DNA of 64,000 nt from Mycolicibacterium sp. CBMA 234 (GTDB taxonomy: Bacteria; Actinomycetota; Actinomycetes; Mycobacteriales; Mycobacteriaceae): NCBI RefSeq assembly GCF_009729415.1, contig NZ_MPKW01000024.1, positions 62,001 through 126,000 of the forward strand, written 5' to 3'. Below are positions 7,571 through 15,397 of this stretch, one piece after another. The notes beneath the pieces were generated by a model. The model worked only from the letters and a program-made list of their open reading frames with translations, searched no databases and was not told where the DNA came from. The position numbers were made by a program, and so were the translations under genes. How positions within the stretch are numbered: the stretch's first letter is position 1; every line of letters starts with the position of its first letter.

Positions 7571-8827
7571 TCAGGCAGTTCTGACCTGCACTTTTCGGAC
7601 GCTGACGCACAGCATCGCGGCGACGGCACACAACCCTGCAGCCAGTTGAAAGGCCAGGTCATAGCTACCTTGCAGGTCGCGGAGCCAACCGGCCGCCGCC
7701 GCTGCGACCGCAGCACCGACTTGGTGCGCGGCAAACACCCAACCGAACACCACGGGTGACCGATCACCGAAGTAGTCGCGGCACAGCGCGATCGTTGGCG
7801 GCACCGTGGCAACCCAGTCCAGGCCGTAGAACACGATGAACACCCAGGTGCTCGGGTCGGCATGGGGTGAAAGCAGCGAAGGCAACAGCATCAGCGAAAT
7901 GCCGCGTCCGACGTAGTACACGGTGAGCAGGAGCCGCGGATCGACTCGGTCGGTGAGCCAGCCCGAGAAAACCGTGCCGGCGACATCGAGGACGCCGATG
8001 GTGGCCAACAGGCCCGCGGCGAGCGTCGTCGGCATGCCGTGATCGTGGGCCGCGGGGATGAAATGGGTGCCGATCAGGCCGTTGGTGGTCATCCCGCAGA
8101 TGGCGAAGCTGCCGGCCAGCAGCCAGAACACGGGCACCCGGGCGCCGATGACGAGCCCGCTGAGAGCGGACCGGAAGCCGTTCGTCGGCGCGGCAATCTG
8201 CGTCGGCGGGTGGTGGCGCATGACGACGAGGACGGGCACGACGACCGTCAGGGCCGCCGCTGCGACGATGAGGCAGGCCCAGCGCCAGCCGGCACGCGTG
8301 GACACCTCTGCGACGAGCGGCAGGAAGATCAGTTGCCCGGTCGCGCTGGCCGCCGTCAGGACGCCGGTCACCAGGCCGCGGCGTTCGTCGAACCACCGGG
8401 TGGCGACAGTGGCCACGAAGCCCATCGAGATGCAGCCGGTGCCGAGGCCGATCAGCACGCCCCAGCAGGCCACCAGCTGCCAGCCGGTCGTCATCCGCAC
8501 CGACAGCGCCGAACCGGCGGTAATCAGCCCCAGAGCGACCGTCAGGACCGGTCTGACGCCGAATTTGTCCATGAGCGCCGCCGCGAAGGGAGCCGTCACG
8601 CCGAACAACGTCATGTTGACCGACATCGCCAGGCCCACCGTGGCGTGCGACCACCCGAACTCGTGGTGTAGCGGGTCCATCAGGACGCCCGGTACCGCAC
8701 GGAAGCCGGCGGCGGCCAGGATGGCCAGGAAGCTGACCGCAGCCACGATCCACGCGGTGCGGCTCGGGGCGGTCGTCGAGGTGAGCGTCACCGGATCACT
8801 GTCGTCGGATGCGCGGCCGTGGGCCAT
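7571..8827 (-). CDS. MFS transporter
   Basis: 418 residues from the ATG at 8827; upstream codons of the open frame are antisense to the next gene and carry no family similarity. Twelve hydrophobic segments are present, with the loop 2-3 signature DKFGVRPVLT and a repeat-like equivalent in DRVDPRLLL. It belongs to the major facilitator superfamily, probably the monocarboxylate/oxalate-formate-like branch judging from the N-terminal FRAVPGVLMDPL segment. Substrate unknown. It is divergent from the carbonic-anhydrase-like gene with 75 bases between starts. Confidence 0.8.
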   Translation of the reverse strand: MAHGRASDDSDPVTLTSTTAPSRTAWIVAAVSFLAILAAAGFRAVPGVLMDPLHHEFGWSHATVGLAMSVNMTLFGVTAPFAAALMDKFGVRPVLTVALGLITAGSALSVRMTTGWQLVACWGVLIGLGTGCISMGFVATVATRWFDERRGLVTGVLTAASATGQLIFLPLVAEVSTRAGWRWACLIVAAAALTVVVPVLVVMRHHPPTQIAAPTNGFRSALSGLVIGARVPVFWLLAGSFAICGMTTNGLIGTHFIPAAHDHGMPTTLAAGLLATIGVLDVAGTVFSGWLTDRVDPRLLLTVYYVGRGISLMLLPSLLSPHADPSTWVFIVFYGLDWVATVPPTIALCRDYFGDRSPVVFGWVFAAHQVGAAVAAAAAGWLRDLQGSYDLAFQLAAGLCAVAAMLCVSVRKVQVRTA

Positions 8828-8902
8828 AGTCAGAAAGGACACGGCGCGTGAAGATTGCGCCACGCTCTCGGCCGAGCGAGCGCGCGACCTAACATGTGCC
8901 GC

Positions 8903-9418
8903 ATGTCTGGACCGTTGATCGTTCCTATCCAGGGGCACGCCCCGCAGCTGCACGACGAGTCGTGGGTGGCTCCGACCGCGTCGGTGATCGGGCAGGTGAC
9001 CCTCGCCGCGCGCGCCAGCGTTTGGTACAGCTCGACCTTGCGCGCCGAGTTCGAGCCCATCGAGATCGGTGAAGGCTCCAACATTCAGGACGGCTGCACC
9101 GTGCACGTCGACCCGGGCTTCCCGGTGAAGGTCGGCGCGGGCGTGAGCGTCGGGCACAACGCGGTGCTGCACGGCTGCACCGTCGAGGACGGCGCGCTGG
9201 TCGGGATGGGGGCCATTGTGCTCAATGGCGCGCGGATCGGCGCTGGCGCACTCGTGGCGGCTGGAACCGTTGTGCCGCAGGGGTTTGTGGTGCCGCCGGG
9301 AACGATGATCGCCGGTGTGCCGGGCAAGATTCGGCGTGAACTGACCGAAGACGAGATCAACCACAACCGAATCAACGGCCAGGTCTACGAGCACCTGCTT
9401 ACGCTGCACCGCGGCTAA
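8903..9418 (+). CDS. Gamma carbonic anhydrase / hexapeptide-repeat protein
   Basis: 171 residues from the ATG at 8903, the start that gives the normal short N-terminus of the family. It consists of left-handed beta-helix hexapeptide repeats (for example IGQVTLAARASVWYSSTLRA, VGHNAVLHGCTVEDGALVGM). Histidines in VHVDP, VGHNAVLHG fit the three metal-binding histidines of the gamma carbonic anhydrase group (YrdA/PaaY-like). It may be a carbonic anhydrase or an acyl-CoA-related thioesterase-like protein; activity cannot be decided from sequence alone. Confidence 0.85.
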   Translation: MSGPLIVPIQGHAPQLHDESWVAPTASVIGQVTLAARASVWYSSTLRAEFEPIEIGEGSNIQDGCTVHVDPGFPVKVGAGVSVGHNAVLHGCTVEDGALVGMGAIVLNGARIGAGALVAAGTVVPQGFVVPPGTMIAGVPGKIRRELTEDEINHNRINGQVYEHLLTLHRG

Positions 9419-9423
9419 GACGC

Positions 9424-9460
9424 GGTGTGCTCCGTAGCGCCGACAGTTACGGAGCACACC
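9424..9460. terminator. Hairpin between convergent genes
   Basis: Perfect 13-bp stem, arms 9424-9436 (ggtgtgctccgta) and 9448-9460, with an 11-base loop, between the carbonic-anhydrase-like gene and the convergent MFS gene that ends at 9465. No U-tract follows on the plus strand, as is common for mycobacterial hairpins. Confidence 0.7.
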
Positions 9461-9464
9461 GAGA

Positions 9465-10748
9465 TCACAGCGGGTGGGCCAGTTCGTCGGTCCGCATCCG
9501 GCCCGCGGTCCACGCGATGGCGGTCAGCCCCGCCGGAAGCAGGCCGGATACCAGGAAAATCCATTGCATCCCAACGATTTTCGATAGCGGTCCGGCGATG
9601 GCGTAGGACACCGGCAGGAACACCAGCGAGACGAAGAAGTCGAGGCTCGAGACTCGGCCCAACATCTCGGTCGGCACTCGTCGCTGTAGCAGCGTCCCCC
9701 AGATCACCATGCTGGCGCCGTCCCCGATGCCGACGAAGAACGCCGCGGTCAGCATCAGCGGAAACGACCAGGTGCTGCCGACCACGACGAGCGGCAGCGC
9801 GCCCAGGCCCCAGATCGCCATCATCGCCGTCAGATAGCGCCGCGGCATCCGGGTGGCCGAAACCGTCAGCGCACCAATGGCACTGCCGATCCCGAACCCG
9901 GCCATGATGAAACCGTACGAGCGCGGACCGTCGGCGAAGCGTTGTTCGGCGATGAACGGCACCAGAACTTCGATCGGGCCCAGCACCACCAGCACGTAAA
10001 CACTCGCGACAAGCAGCGTCCACAGCAGCCACGGCGTGCGGGTCATGAACGCGAAACCGTCACGCAGATCGTGCAATACGTGCTTGTGCTCGGTCGGCTC
10101 TTCATCAGCGACGGCCGCCGGCCTGGTCGCCACCAGCAGCACCAGGCCTATCGCGAACAATGTCGCGACGGTGGTCGCGCCGATCCACGGGAACGTCAGC
10201 CCGACGAGCACACCGGCGGCAGCCGGCCCGATCGCCTGTTGCAGCACCGGGCGGACCATGCCCTCAATGCCGTTGGCGGCCAACAGTTGTTCGGCCGGCA
10301 GGAGCCGCGGTAGCAGCGCGCTGTAAGCCGGGAAGAAGAAGGCGACGGCGATACCGAGGCACGTCGCGGCGACCGCCATGTGCCAAATGCGCAATGTCCC
10401 AGTCGAACTCAGGACAGCGACCGTCGACACCACGGCCAGGTTGACCACCTCGACGGTGATGATGATGTTGCGTCGGTTGAGCCGGTCGGCCGCGATGCCA
10501 CCGACCAAGACGAAGCACACCAAGCCGGCGCCCAGGCAGGTCGCCACCAGTGACAACGCCGCTGGGTCGTTGTCCAGCGCGATCACCTGCAGCGCGGCGA
10601 CCACCGTCCACATGCCTTCGGCGAAAATGGACAGCGATACGGCCGCTATGAGCAGGCGGTACTCACGAAAACGTAAGGGCGCGAACACTCGCCAACGGTC
10701 AGTGGTCCGCGGTTCGGGCGTTTCGACGTCGAACTGGGAACTCACCAC
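9465..10748 (-). CDS. MFS transporter, MFS_3 (transmembrane secretion effector) type
   Basis: 427 residues with about 12 membrane segments. Motif A is visible as GGIAADRLNRRNI in the first half, and the arrangement around FFFPAYSALLPRLLPAEQLLAANG is typical of the MFS_3 group that contains macrolide and enterobactin exporters. The start is one of two adjacent GTG codons (10748 or 10745). The role is probably drug or metabolite efflux; the substrate is unknown. A 143-base non-coding gap separates it from the hydratase gene. Confidence 0.8.
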   Translation of the reverse strand: MVSSQFDVETPEPRTTDRWRVFAPLRFREYRLLIAAVSLSIFAEGMWTVVAALQVIALDNDPAALSLVATCLGAGLVCFVLVGGIAADRLNRRNIIITVEVVNLAVVSTVAVLSSTGTLRIWHMAVAATCLGIAVAFFFPAYSALLPRLLPAEQLLAANGIEGMVRPVLQQAIGPAAAGVLVGLTFPWIGATTVATLFAIGLVLLVATRPAAVADEEPTEHKHVLHDLRDGFAFMTRTPWLLWTLLVASVYVLVVLGPIEVLVPFIAEQRFADGPRSYGFIMAGFGIGSAIGALTVSATRMPRRYLTAMMAIWGLGALPLVVVGSTWSFPLMLTAAFFVGIGDGASMVIWGTLLQRRVPTEMLGRVSSLDFFVSLVFLPVSYAIAGPLSKIVGMQWIFLVSGLLPAGLTAIAWTAGRMRTDELAHPL

Positions 10749-10891
10749 TCCATCGTGCCGCGCCCGTCAAGCGAAATTCGGCGCATAGGGGTGATGGGTC
10801 GCCAATGGCGACGGTCACCAATGTGCCGCCAGATCGTTGATTTCGCGGAGCTGACGAGCTGTGCGCACGCTCGTCGACTTACCTCTGACAA

Positions 10892-11683
10892 TTAGGAATC
10901 GGAGTAGACCGGCAGCCGCCGCTGCTGGAAGGAGGCCACGCCCTCCCGGAAATCGGCGGCGTTCAGAAGCTGAATCTGCCCGGCGGTTTCGCGGGCGAAC
11001 GTGTTGTTCAGCTCCGTCAGGGTGGCGTCGTTGACGGCCTGCTTGGTCTTGCGCAGCGCGACGGCCGGGCCGGACTTGAGCGTCGCGAGCACGCGATCCA
11101 CCTCGGCATCGAGGTCCTCGGCCGCGTGCACCGAGCTCACCAGACCGGCGGCGTACGCCTCGGCGGCGGGCAGCTTCTCGGCCAGCAGGGCCATCCGCAT
11201 GGCGCGGGCCCGCCCGATCGACGCGGCGACCAGAGCGGAGGCGCCGCCGTCGGGCATCAGCCCGATCTTGGTGAAGGCCAGCAGGAAGGACGACTTCTCG
11301 GACGCCAGGACGATGTCGCAACCGAGGGCCAGGGACACCCCGACACCGGCGGCGACGCCGTGCACGACCGCGACCGCAGGCTTCGGCAAGTTCACCAGCG
11401 CTGCGACTGCGCGATTGGCGGCGTTCAAAACCGCTGCGGCATCAAAAGCTTTGGCGTCCTGGTCCTCGGCGCTCAGGCCGGCACCCGAGCAGAATCCGCG
11501 ACCAGCGCCGCCCAGCCGGACCACCTTGACCGCGGGATCGGTCGCCGCCTGGAGCACCGCATCGCCGGCGAGTTCGAGCATTTCCAGCGACAGGGAGTTC
11601 AGGGTGTCGGGCCGGTTGAGCGTCACGGACAACACGCCGTCGTCCAGTGAGACGGTCAGATCGTCGGATCCGGTGTAAGTCAT
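10892..11683 (-). CDS. Enoyl-CoA hydratase/isomerase family protein, PaaG-like
   Basis: 263 residues. The crotonase oxyanion-hole motifs are present (RGFCSGAGLS and HGVAAGVGVSLALGCDIVLA). The position that holds the catalytic Glu164 in hydratases is occupied by Lys in LAFTKIGLMPDGG, so this protein is more likely an isomerase of the PaaG/FadB type than a hydratase; that is inference from family knowledge. It is divergent from mcr, in the position of echA10/echA11 in M. tuberculosis, which suggests a role in the same branched-chain or sterol side-chain pathway. Confidence 0.85.
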   Translation of the reverse strand: MTYTGSDDLTVSLDDGVLSVTLNRPDTLNSLSLEMLELAGDAVLQAATDPAVKVVRLGGAGRGFCSGAGLSAEDQDAKAFDAAAVLNAANRAVAALVNLPKPAVAVVHGVAAGVGVSLALGCDIVLASEKSSFLLAFTKIGLMPDGGASALVAASIGRARAMRMALLAEKLPAAEAYAAGLVSSVHAAEDLDAEVDRVLATLKSGPAVALRKTKQAVNDATLTELNNTFARETAGQIQLLNAADFREGVASFQQRRLPVYSDS

Positions 11684-11804
11684 TCAGTACCCCAGTTTCA
11701 CGGGCGGGCCAGATGCCCGCACTAGACAGACTTCGTTATACAAGTAAGCTATGTCGCGGTCAATAGAACTGGGATCAAACCGATCGACCAAGAGGTGCAT
11801 TTAG

Positions 11805-12905
11805 ATGGCTGGACCTTTGCAGGGATTGCGCGTTGTCGAGTTGGCCGGCATCGGCCCCGGACCGCACGCGGCGATGATTCTCGGTGACCTGGGTGCTGAT
11901 GTGGTGCGGGTGGACCGGCCGAACAAGGTCGCCGGGGTTCCCATGCCCGCCCGCGACACCATGCTGCGCAATCGCCGGTCGATCGCCGTGGACATGAAGA
12001 GTGACGAAGGCCGCGAACTGGTCCTGGGGCTGATCGCCAAGGCCGACGTCCTCATCGAAGGCTTCCGGCCGGGAGTCACCGAGCGTCTTGGCCTGGGCCC
12101 CGAGGACTGTGCGAAGGTCAACGAGAAGCTGGTCTACGCGCGGATGACAGGGTGGGGCCAGACCGGACCGCGCGCCCTGCAGGCCGGTCACGACATCAAC
12201 TACATCTCGCTGAACGGTCTGCTGCACGCCGTCGGCCGCAAGGGCGAGCGCCCGGTCCCGCCGCTGAACCTCGCCGGTGACTTCGGTGGCGGTTCGATGT
12301 TCCTGCTGGTCGGCATCCTGTCCGCGCTGTGGGAGCGGCAGACCTCGGGCAAGGGCCAGGTGGTCGACGCCGCGATGGTCGACGGCTCCAGCGTGCTGAT
12401 GCAGATGATGTGGAGCTTCCGCAGCCAGGGCATGTGGAGCGACGAGCGCGGCACCAACATGCTCGACACCGGCGCGCCCTACTACGACACCTACGAAACC
12501 TCCGACGGCAAGTACATGGCGGTCGGTGCCATCGAGCCGCAGTTCTACGCCGAGCTGCTGGCCAAGCTCGAGCTGGACCCGGCGACCCTGCCGGCGCAGC
12601 AGGACGTGAGCCGCTGGCCCGAACTGCGCGACATCTTCACCACGGCCTTCGCCGCGCAGACCCGGGATCACTGGACCAAGGTCTTCGAGGGTTCGGATGC
12701 CTGCACCACGCCCGTGCTGAGCTTCGCCGAGGTCGAGACCGAGTCGCACATCACCGAGCGCGACACCTTCTTCCGGTTCCCCGACGGCGGCGACAACCTC
12801 GAGCCCATGCCGGCGCCGCGGTTCTCCCGCAGCGCGCCGTCCACACCGACGCCGCCTCGCGCGCCCGGCGCTGACACCGACGCCGTCCTGCGCGACTGGA
12901 CCTGA
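11805..12905 (+). CDS. mcr: Alpha-methylacyl-CoA racemase
   Basis: 366 residues, very close by eye to M. tuberculosis MCR (Rv1143), a type III CoA-transferase fold enzyme that interconverts 2R- and 2S-methylacyl-CoA before beta-oxidation of branched fatty acids and sterol side chains. The catalytic His126/Asp156 of the M. tuberculosis enzyme correspond to His129 (QAGHDINY) and Asp159 (NLAGDFGGG) here, the offset coming from a 3-residue longer loop around residues 41-50. The GAIEPQFY segment carries the expected glutamate. The gene starts an operon with an SDR and a nitronate monooxygenase and is divergent from a crotonase gene. Confidence 0.95.
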   Translation: MAGPLQGLRVVELAGIGPGPHAAMILGDLGADVVRVDRPNKVAGVPMPARDTMLRNRRSIAVDMKSDEGRELVLGLIAKADVLIEGFRPGVTERLGLGPEDCAKVNEKLVYARMTGWGQTGPRALQAGHDINYISLNGLLHAVGRKGERPVPPLNLAGDFGGGSMFLLVGILSALWERQTSGKGQVVDAAMVDGSSVLMQMMWSFRSQGMWSDERGTNMLDTGAPYYDTYETSDGKYMAVGAIEPQFYAELLAKLELDPATLPAQQDVSRWPELRDIFTTAFAAQTRDHWTKVFEGSDACTTPVLSFAEVETESHITERDTFFRFPDGGDNLEPMPAPRFSRSAPSTPTPPRAPGADTDAVLRDWT

Positions 12906-12931
12906 CCCGGACGCGAGGAGGAAGACAGCAG

Positions 12932-12961
12932 ATGTCCGTAACAAGAAGGGATTGCAATTAA
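12932..12961 (+). CDS. Possible 9-codon leader peptide upstream of the SDR gene
   Basis: ATG at 12932 preceded by GAGGAGGAAG at a good distance reads MSVTRRDCN and stops with TAA at 12959-12961, directly abutting the ATG of the SDR gene (TAAATG). The strong Shine-Dalgarno site belongs to this mini-ORF rather than to the SDR start, so the SDR may be translated by re-initiation. It is too short for any similarity evidence; the arrangement is visible, the function is inference. Confidence 0.4.
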   Translation: MSVTRRDCN

Positions 12962-13714
12962 ATGCAGATCAAAGATTCCGTAGCCGTCGTGACCGGCGGT
13001 GCGTCGGGCCTGGGCCTGGCGACCACCAAGCGGCTGCTGGACTCCGGCGCCAGCGTCGTCGTCATCGACCTCAAGGGTGAAGACGTCGTCGCCGAGCTCG
13101 GGCCGCGCGCCAAGTTCGTCGCCACCGACGTGACTGACGAGGCCGGCGTCAGCGCCGCCCTGGACGTGGCCGAGGAGATGGGCCCGGTCCGGATCAACGT
13201 CAACTGTGCCGGTATCGGCAACGCCATCAAGACGCTGAGCAAGGACGGCGCGTTCCCGTTGGCCGGGTTCCGCAAGGTGGTCGAGGTCAACTTGATCGGC
13301 ACCTTCAACGTCATCCGCCTGTCGGCGGAGCGCATCGCCAAGACTGAGCCGGTCGACGGTGAGAAGGGCGTCATCATCAACACCGCCTCGGTGGCGGCGT
13401 ACGACGGCCAGATCGGTCAGGCCGCGTACTCGGCGTCCAAGGGCGGTGTCGTCGGCATGACCCTGCCGATCGCCCGCGACCTGTCGCGCGAGCTGATCCG
13501 CGTCTGCACCATCGCGCCCGGTCTGTTCAAGACCCCGCTGCTGGGCTCGCTGCCCGAGGAGGCGCAGAAGTCGCTGGGCCAGCAGGTGCCGCACCCGGCC
13601 CGCCTGGGCGACCCCGATGAGTACGGCTTCCTCGCGCAGCACATCATCGAGAACCCGATGCTCAACGGCGAGGTCATCCGCCTGGACGGCGCGATCCGGA
13701 TGGCGCCGCGATGA
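12962..13714 (+). CDS. Short-chain dehydrogenase/reductase (3-hydroxyacyl-CoA dehydrogenase type)
   Basis: 250 residues, classical SDR: cofactor motif TGGASGLGLA near residues 13-22, NCAGIGNA, and the catalytic YSASK. The insertion pattern with FPLAGFRKVVEVNLIGTFNV resembles human HSD17B10-type 3-hydroxy-2-methylacyl-CoA dehydrogenases. It occupies the position of Rv1144 next to mcr, so NAD-dependent oxidation of 2-methyl-3-hydroxyacyl-CoA after racemisation is a reasonable proposal. The stop overlaps the next start by 4 bases (ATGA). Confidence 0.9.
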   Translation: MQIKDSVAVVTGGASGLGLATTKRLLDSGASVVVIDLKGEDVVAELGPRAKFVATDVTDEAGVSAALDVAEEMGPVRINVNCAGIGNAIKTLSKDGAFPLAGFRKVVEVNLIGTFNVIRLSAERIAKTEPVDGEKGVIINTASVAAYDGQIGQAAYSASKGGVVGMTLPIARDLSRELIRVCTIAPGLFKTPLLGSLPEEAQKSLGQQVPHPARLGDPDEYGFLAQHIIENPMLNGEVIRLDGAIRMAPR

Positions 13715-14712
13715 GCATCAAGACGAAGTTCACCGAGACCTTTGGTGTCGAGCACCCGATCGCCCAGGGCGGTATGCAGTGGGTCGGTCGCGCGGAACTG
13801 GTTGCGGCCGTTGCCAATGCGGGCGGCCTGGGATTCATCACCGCGCTGACGCAGCCGACCCCGGCTGACCTGGCCAACGAGATCGCCAAGACCCGCGACC
13901 TGACGGACAAGCCGTTCGGCGTGAACCTGACGATCCTGCCGGCGATCAACCCGCCGCCGTACGACGAGTACCGCCAGGTGATCGTCGACGCCGGTATCAA
14001 GATCGTCGAGACCGCCGGCTCGAACCCGGCGCCGCATCTGCCGATGTTCCACGGCAACGGCATCAAGGTGCTGCACAAGTGCACCTCGGTGCGCCACGCG
14101 GTCAAGGCCCAGAGCCTGGGTGTCGACGGCATCAGCATCGACGGCTTCGAGTGCGCCGGTCACCCCGGTGAGGACGACGTGCCCGGCCTGGTGCTGATTC
14201 CGGCCGCGGCCAAGGAGATCGAGATTCCGATGATCGCCTCGGGCGGTTTCGGTGACTCCCGCGGTCTCGTCGCTGCGCTGGCGCTCGGCGCGGACGGCAT
14301 CAACATGGGCACACGCTTCATGTGCACCGTCGAGTCGTGCATCCACCAGAACGTCAAGGAAGCCATCGTGGCGACCGACGAGCGGGGGACTGAGCTGATC
14401 TTCCGCAGTCTGAAGAACACTGCGCGCGTGGCGTCCAACGCGGTCTCGCGTGAGGTGGTCGAAATCCTGAAGAAGGGCGGCCAGTTCGAGGACGTCAAGG
14501 ATCTGGTGGCCGGCGTCCGTGGCCGCAAGGTGTTCGAGAACGGCGACGTCGACGCCGGCATCTGGACCGCGGGCACCGTCATGGGCCTGATCCACGACAT
14601 CCCGACCTGCGACGAGCTGATCTCACGGATCGTCGGCGAGGCCGAGGAAATCATCACGGGCCGCCTGGCCCGGATGGTCGGTGCGGGCGAAGCTGAGCTG
14701 GTTTCCGTCTAG
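13711..14712 (+). CDS. Nitronate monooxygenase family protein
   Basis: 333 residues of a TIM-barrel FMN enzyme of the 2-nitropropane dioxygenase / nitronate monooxygenase family: GGMQWVGRAELVAAVANAGG at the N-terminus, ISIDGFECAGHPGEDD with the conserved AGHxG, and the FMN-phosphate loops MIASGGFGDSRG and GADGINMGTRF. The family oxidises nitronates or acts as flavin-dependent reductase or isomerase. It is translationally coupled to the SDR. I do not recall this gene at the M. tuberculosis mcr locus, so its presence in the operon may point to an additional oxidation step or detoxification. Confidence 0.88.
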   Translation: MSIKTKFTETFGVEHPIAQGGMQWVGRAELVAAVANAGGLGFITALTQPTPADLANEIAKTRDLTDKPFGVNLTILPAINPPPYDEYRQVIVDAGIKIVETAGSNPAPHLPMFHGNGIKVLHKCTSVRHAVKAQSLGVDGISIDGFECAGHPGEDDVPGLVLIPAAAKEIEIPMIASGGFGDSRGLVAALALGADGINMGTRFMCTVESCIHQNVKEAIVATDERGTELIFRSLKNTARVASNAVSREVVEILKKGGQFEDVKDLVAGVRGRKVFENGDVDAGIWTAGTVMGLIHDIPTCDELISRIVGEAEEIITGRLARMVGAGEAELVSV

Positions 14713-14728
14713 CAAGGAATAGTGCGCT

Positions 14729-14759
14729 GAGGGCCGTGGCAATCAATGCCACGGCCCTC
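14729..14759 (+). terminator. Terminator of the mcr operon
   Basis: Perfect 13-bp stem, arms 14729-14741 and 14747-14759, loop of 5 bases, 17 bases after the nitronate monooxygenase stop; followed by ggtgtttctgg. Confidence 0.8.
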
Positions 14760-14790
14760 GGTGTTTCTGGGTGAGTACGCCAGACACAAC

Positions 14791-14822
14791 AAAAGCCGCC
14801 GACCGTATCGGTCGGCGGCTTT
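14791..14822 (-). terminator. Terminator hairpin oriented to the minus strand
   Basis: Perfect 13-bp stem, arms 14792-14804 and 14810-14822. On the minus strand the stem is followed by a run of T (ttttgttgtg), the classical intrinsic terminator form, so it should end a leftward transcript. The only candidate upstream gene on that strand is the small ORF at 14927-15049. Confidence 0.8.
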
Positions 14823-14926
14823 GACGCCGGTGATTACGCCAACGAGTCCTCGGGTGCGCACGCGGTTTCAGCGCACGGACGGTCGCGCCTGCGCGCGGCG
14901 TCAGACTCGCGGGTGCAACCGCGGAA

Positions 14927-15049
14927 TCAGACGGCCTCGGCGAGGTCGGGGAACTGCTCGGACGTGTCACCCTCGATCAGGACATCCCCGTGGTACAGGG
15001 CATCGAAATCTACTTTGATGACATCTGCGTTGGTGTCGTCGATCCACAT
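14927..15049 (-). CDS. Small acidic ORF of 40 codons with its own terminator
   Basis: Reads MWIDDTNADVIKVDFDALYH then continues to a stop at 14927. The composition is acidic and protein-like (codon third positions mostly G/C), unlike random antisense frames. No family is recognised. It could be a small protein, the tail of a decayed gene, or coding-like chance. In its favour is the leftward terminator at 14791-14822 with no other gene between; against it, no convincing Shine-Dalgarno precedes the ATG, so it may be leaderless. An in-frame TGA lies upstream, so the ORF cannot be extended much. Confidence 0.4.
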   Translation of the reverse strand: MWIDDTNADVIKVDFDALYHGDVLIEGDTSEQFPDLAEAV

Positions 15050-15143
15050 GTCTATGAGGCTATGGGTCGCTATTAAGAAATCTTTGAGTCACGATTCGGA
15101 AAACACTGGCAATTCTTACCGCTGGGTAGGTTGGCCACCCTAA

Positions 15144-15239
15144 GTCACTAAGTGACCCGCGGGTAGGTGGCATTCCGCAAGGCCACGGGTGATCTTGATG
15201 CGCGTCCCGGCCAGTGGGACATGGCTTAGTTCACTGGCC
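15144..15239. promoter_or_regulatory. Dyads upstream of the MmpL gene
   Basis: Two inverted repeats: gtcac-taa-gtgac at 15144-15156 and ggccagtg (15209-15216) with cactggcc (15232-15239). They lie in the 350-base leader region of the mmpL-tetR-methyltransferase operon and are candidates for binding the TetR regulator encoded in the operon. Confidence 0.4.
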
Positions 15240-15329
15240 AGTAGCAAACATGACTCGAGTCACGACGATAACGCCTGATGGGCCGGATGAACCGAACGTC
15301 AATAAACCTCGTGACCACTGCAGAAAGCG

Positions 15330-15359
15330 TTGACAACTTTGACTTATCAGCGATAACTT
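15330..15359 (+). promoter_or_regulatory. Probable SigA-type promoter of the mmpL operon
   Basis: TTGACA at 15330-15335 and a taactt-type -10 at 15354-15359, spacing 18 bases, 39 bases before the ATG at 15398. The surrounding sequence is AT-rich for this genome. Confidence 0.5.
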
Positions 15360-15397
15360 AGCGGTGTTAATCCGCGGTGTTGTTCGAAGGGAAGTAC

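Noticed and set aside
6360..7649. Plus-strand frame of 429 codons over the acyl-CoA dehydrogenase end and fasciclin gene
   Set aside because: Crosses a strong terminator and is antisense to a signal-peptide-bearing protein; Arg/Gly-rich shadow.
14793..15397. Considered as a riboswitch region upstream of mmpL
   Set aside because: The conserved aptamer features of known riboswitches are not visible; only short dyads and a promoter can be supported.
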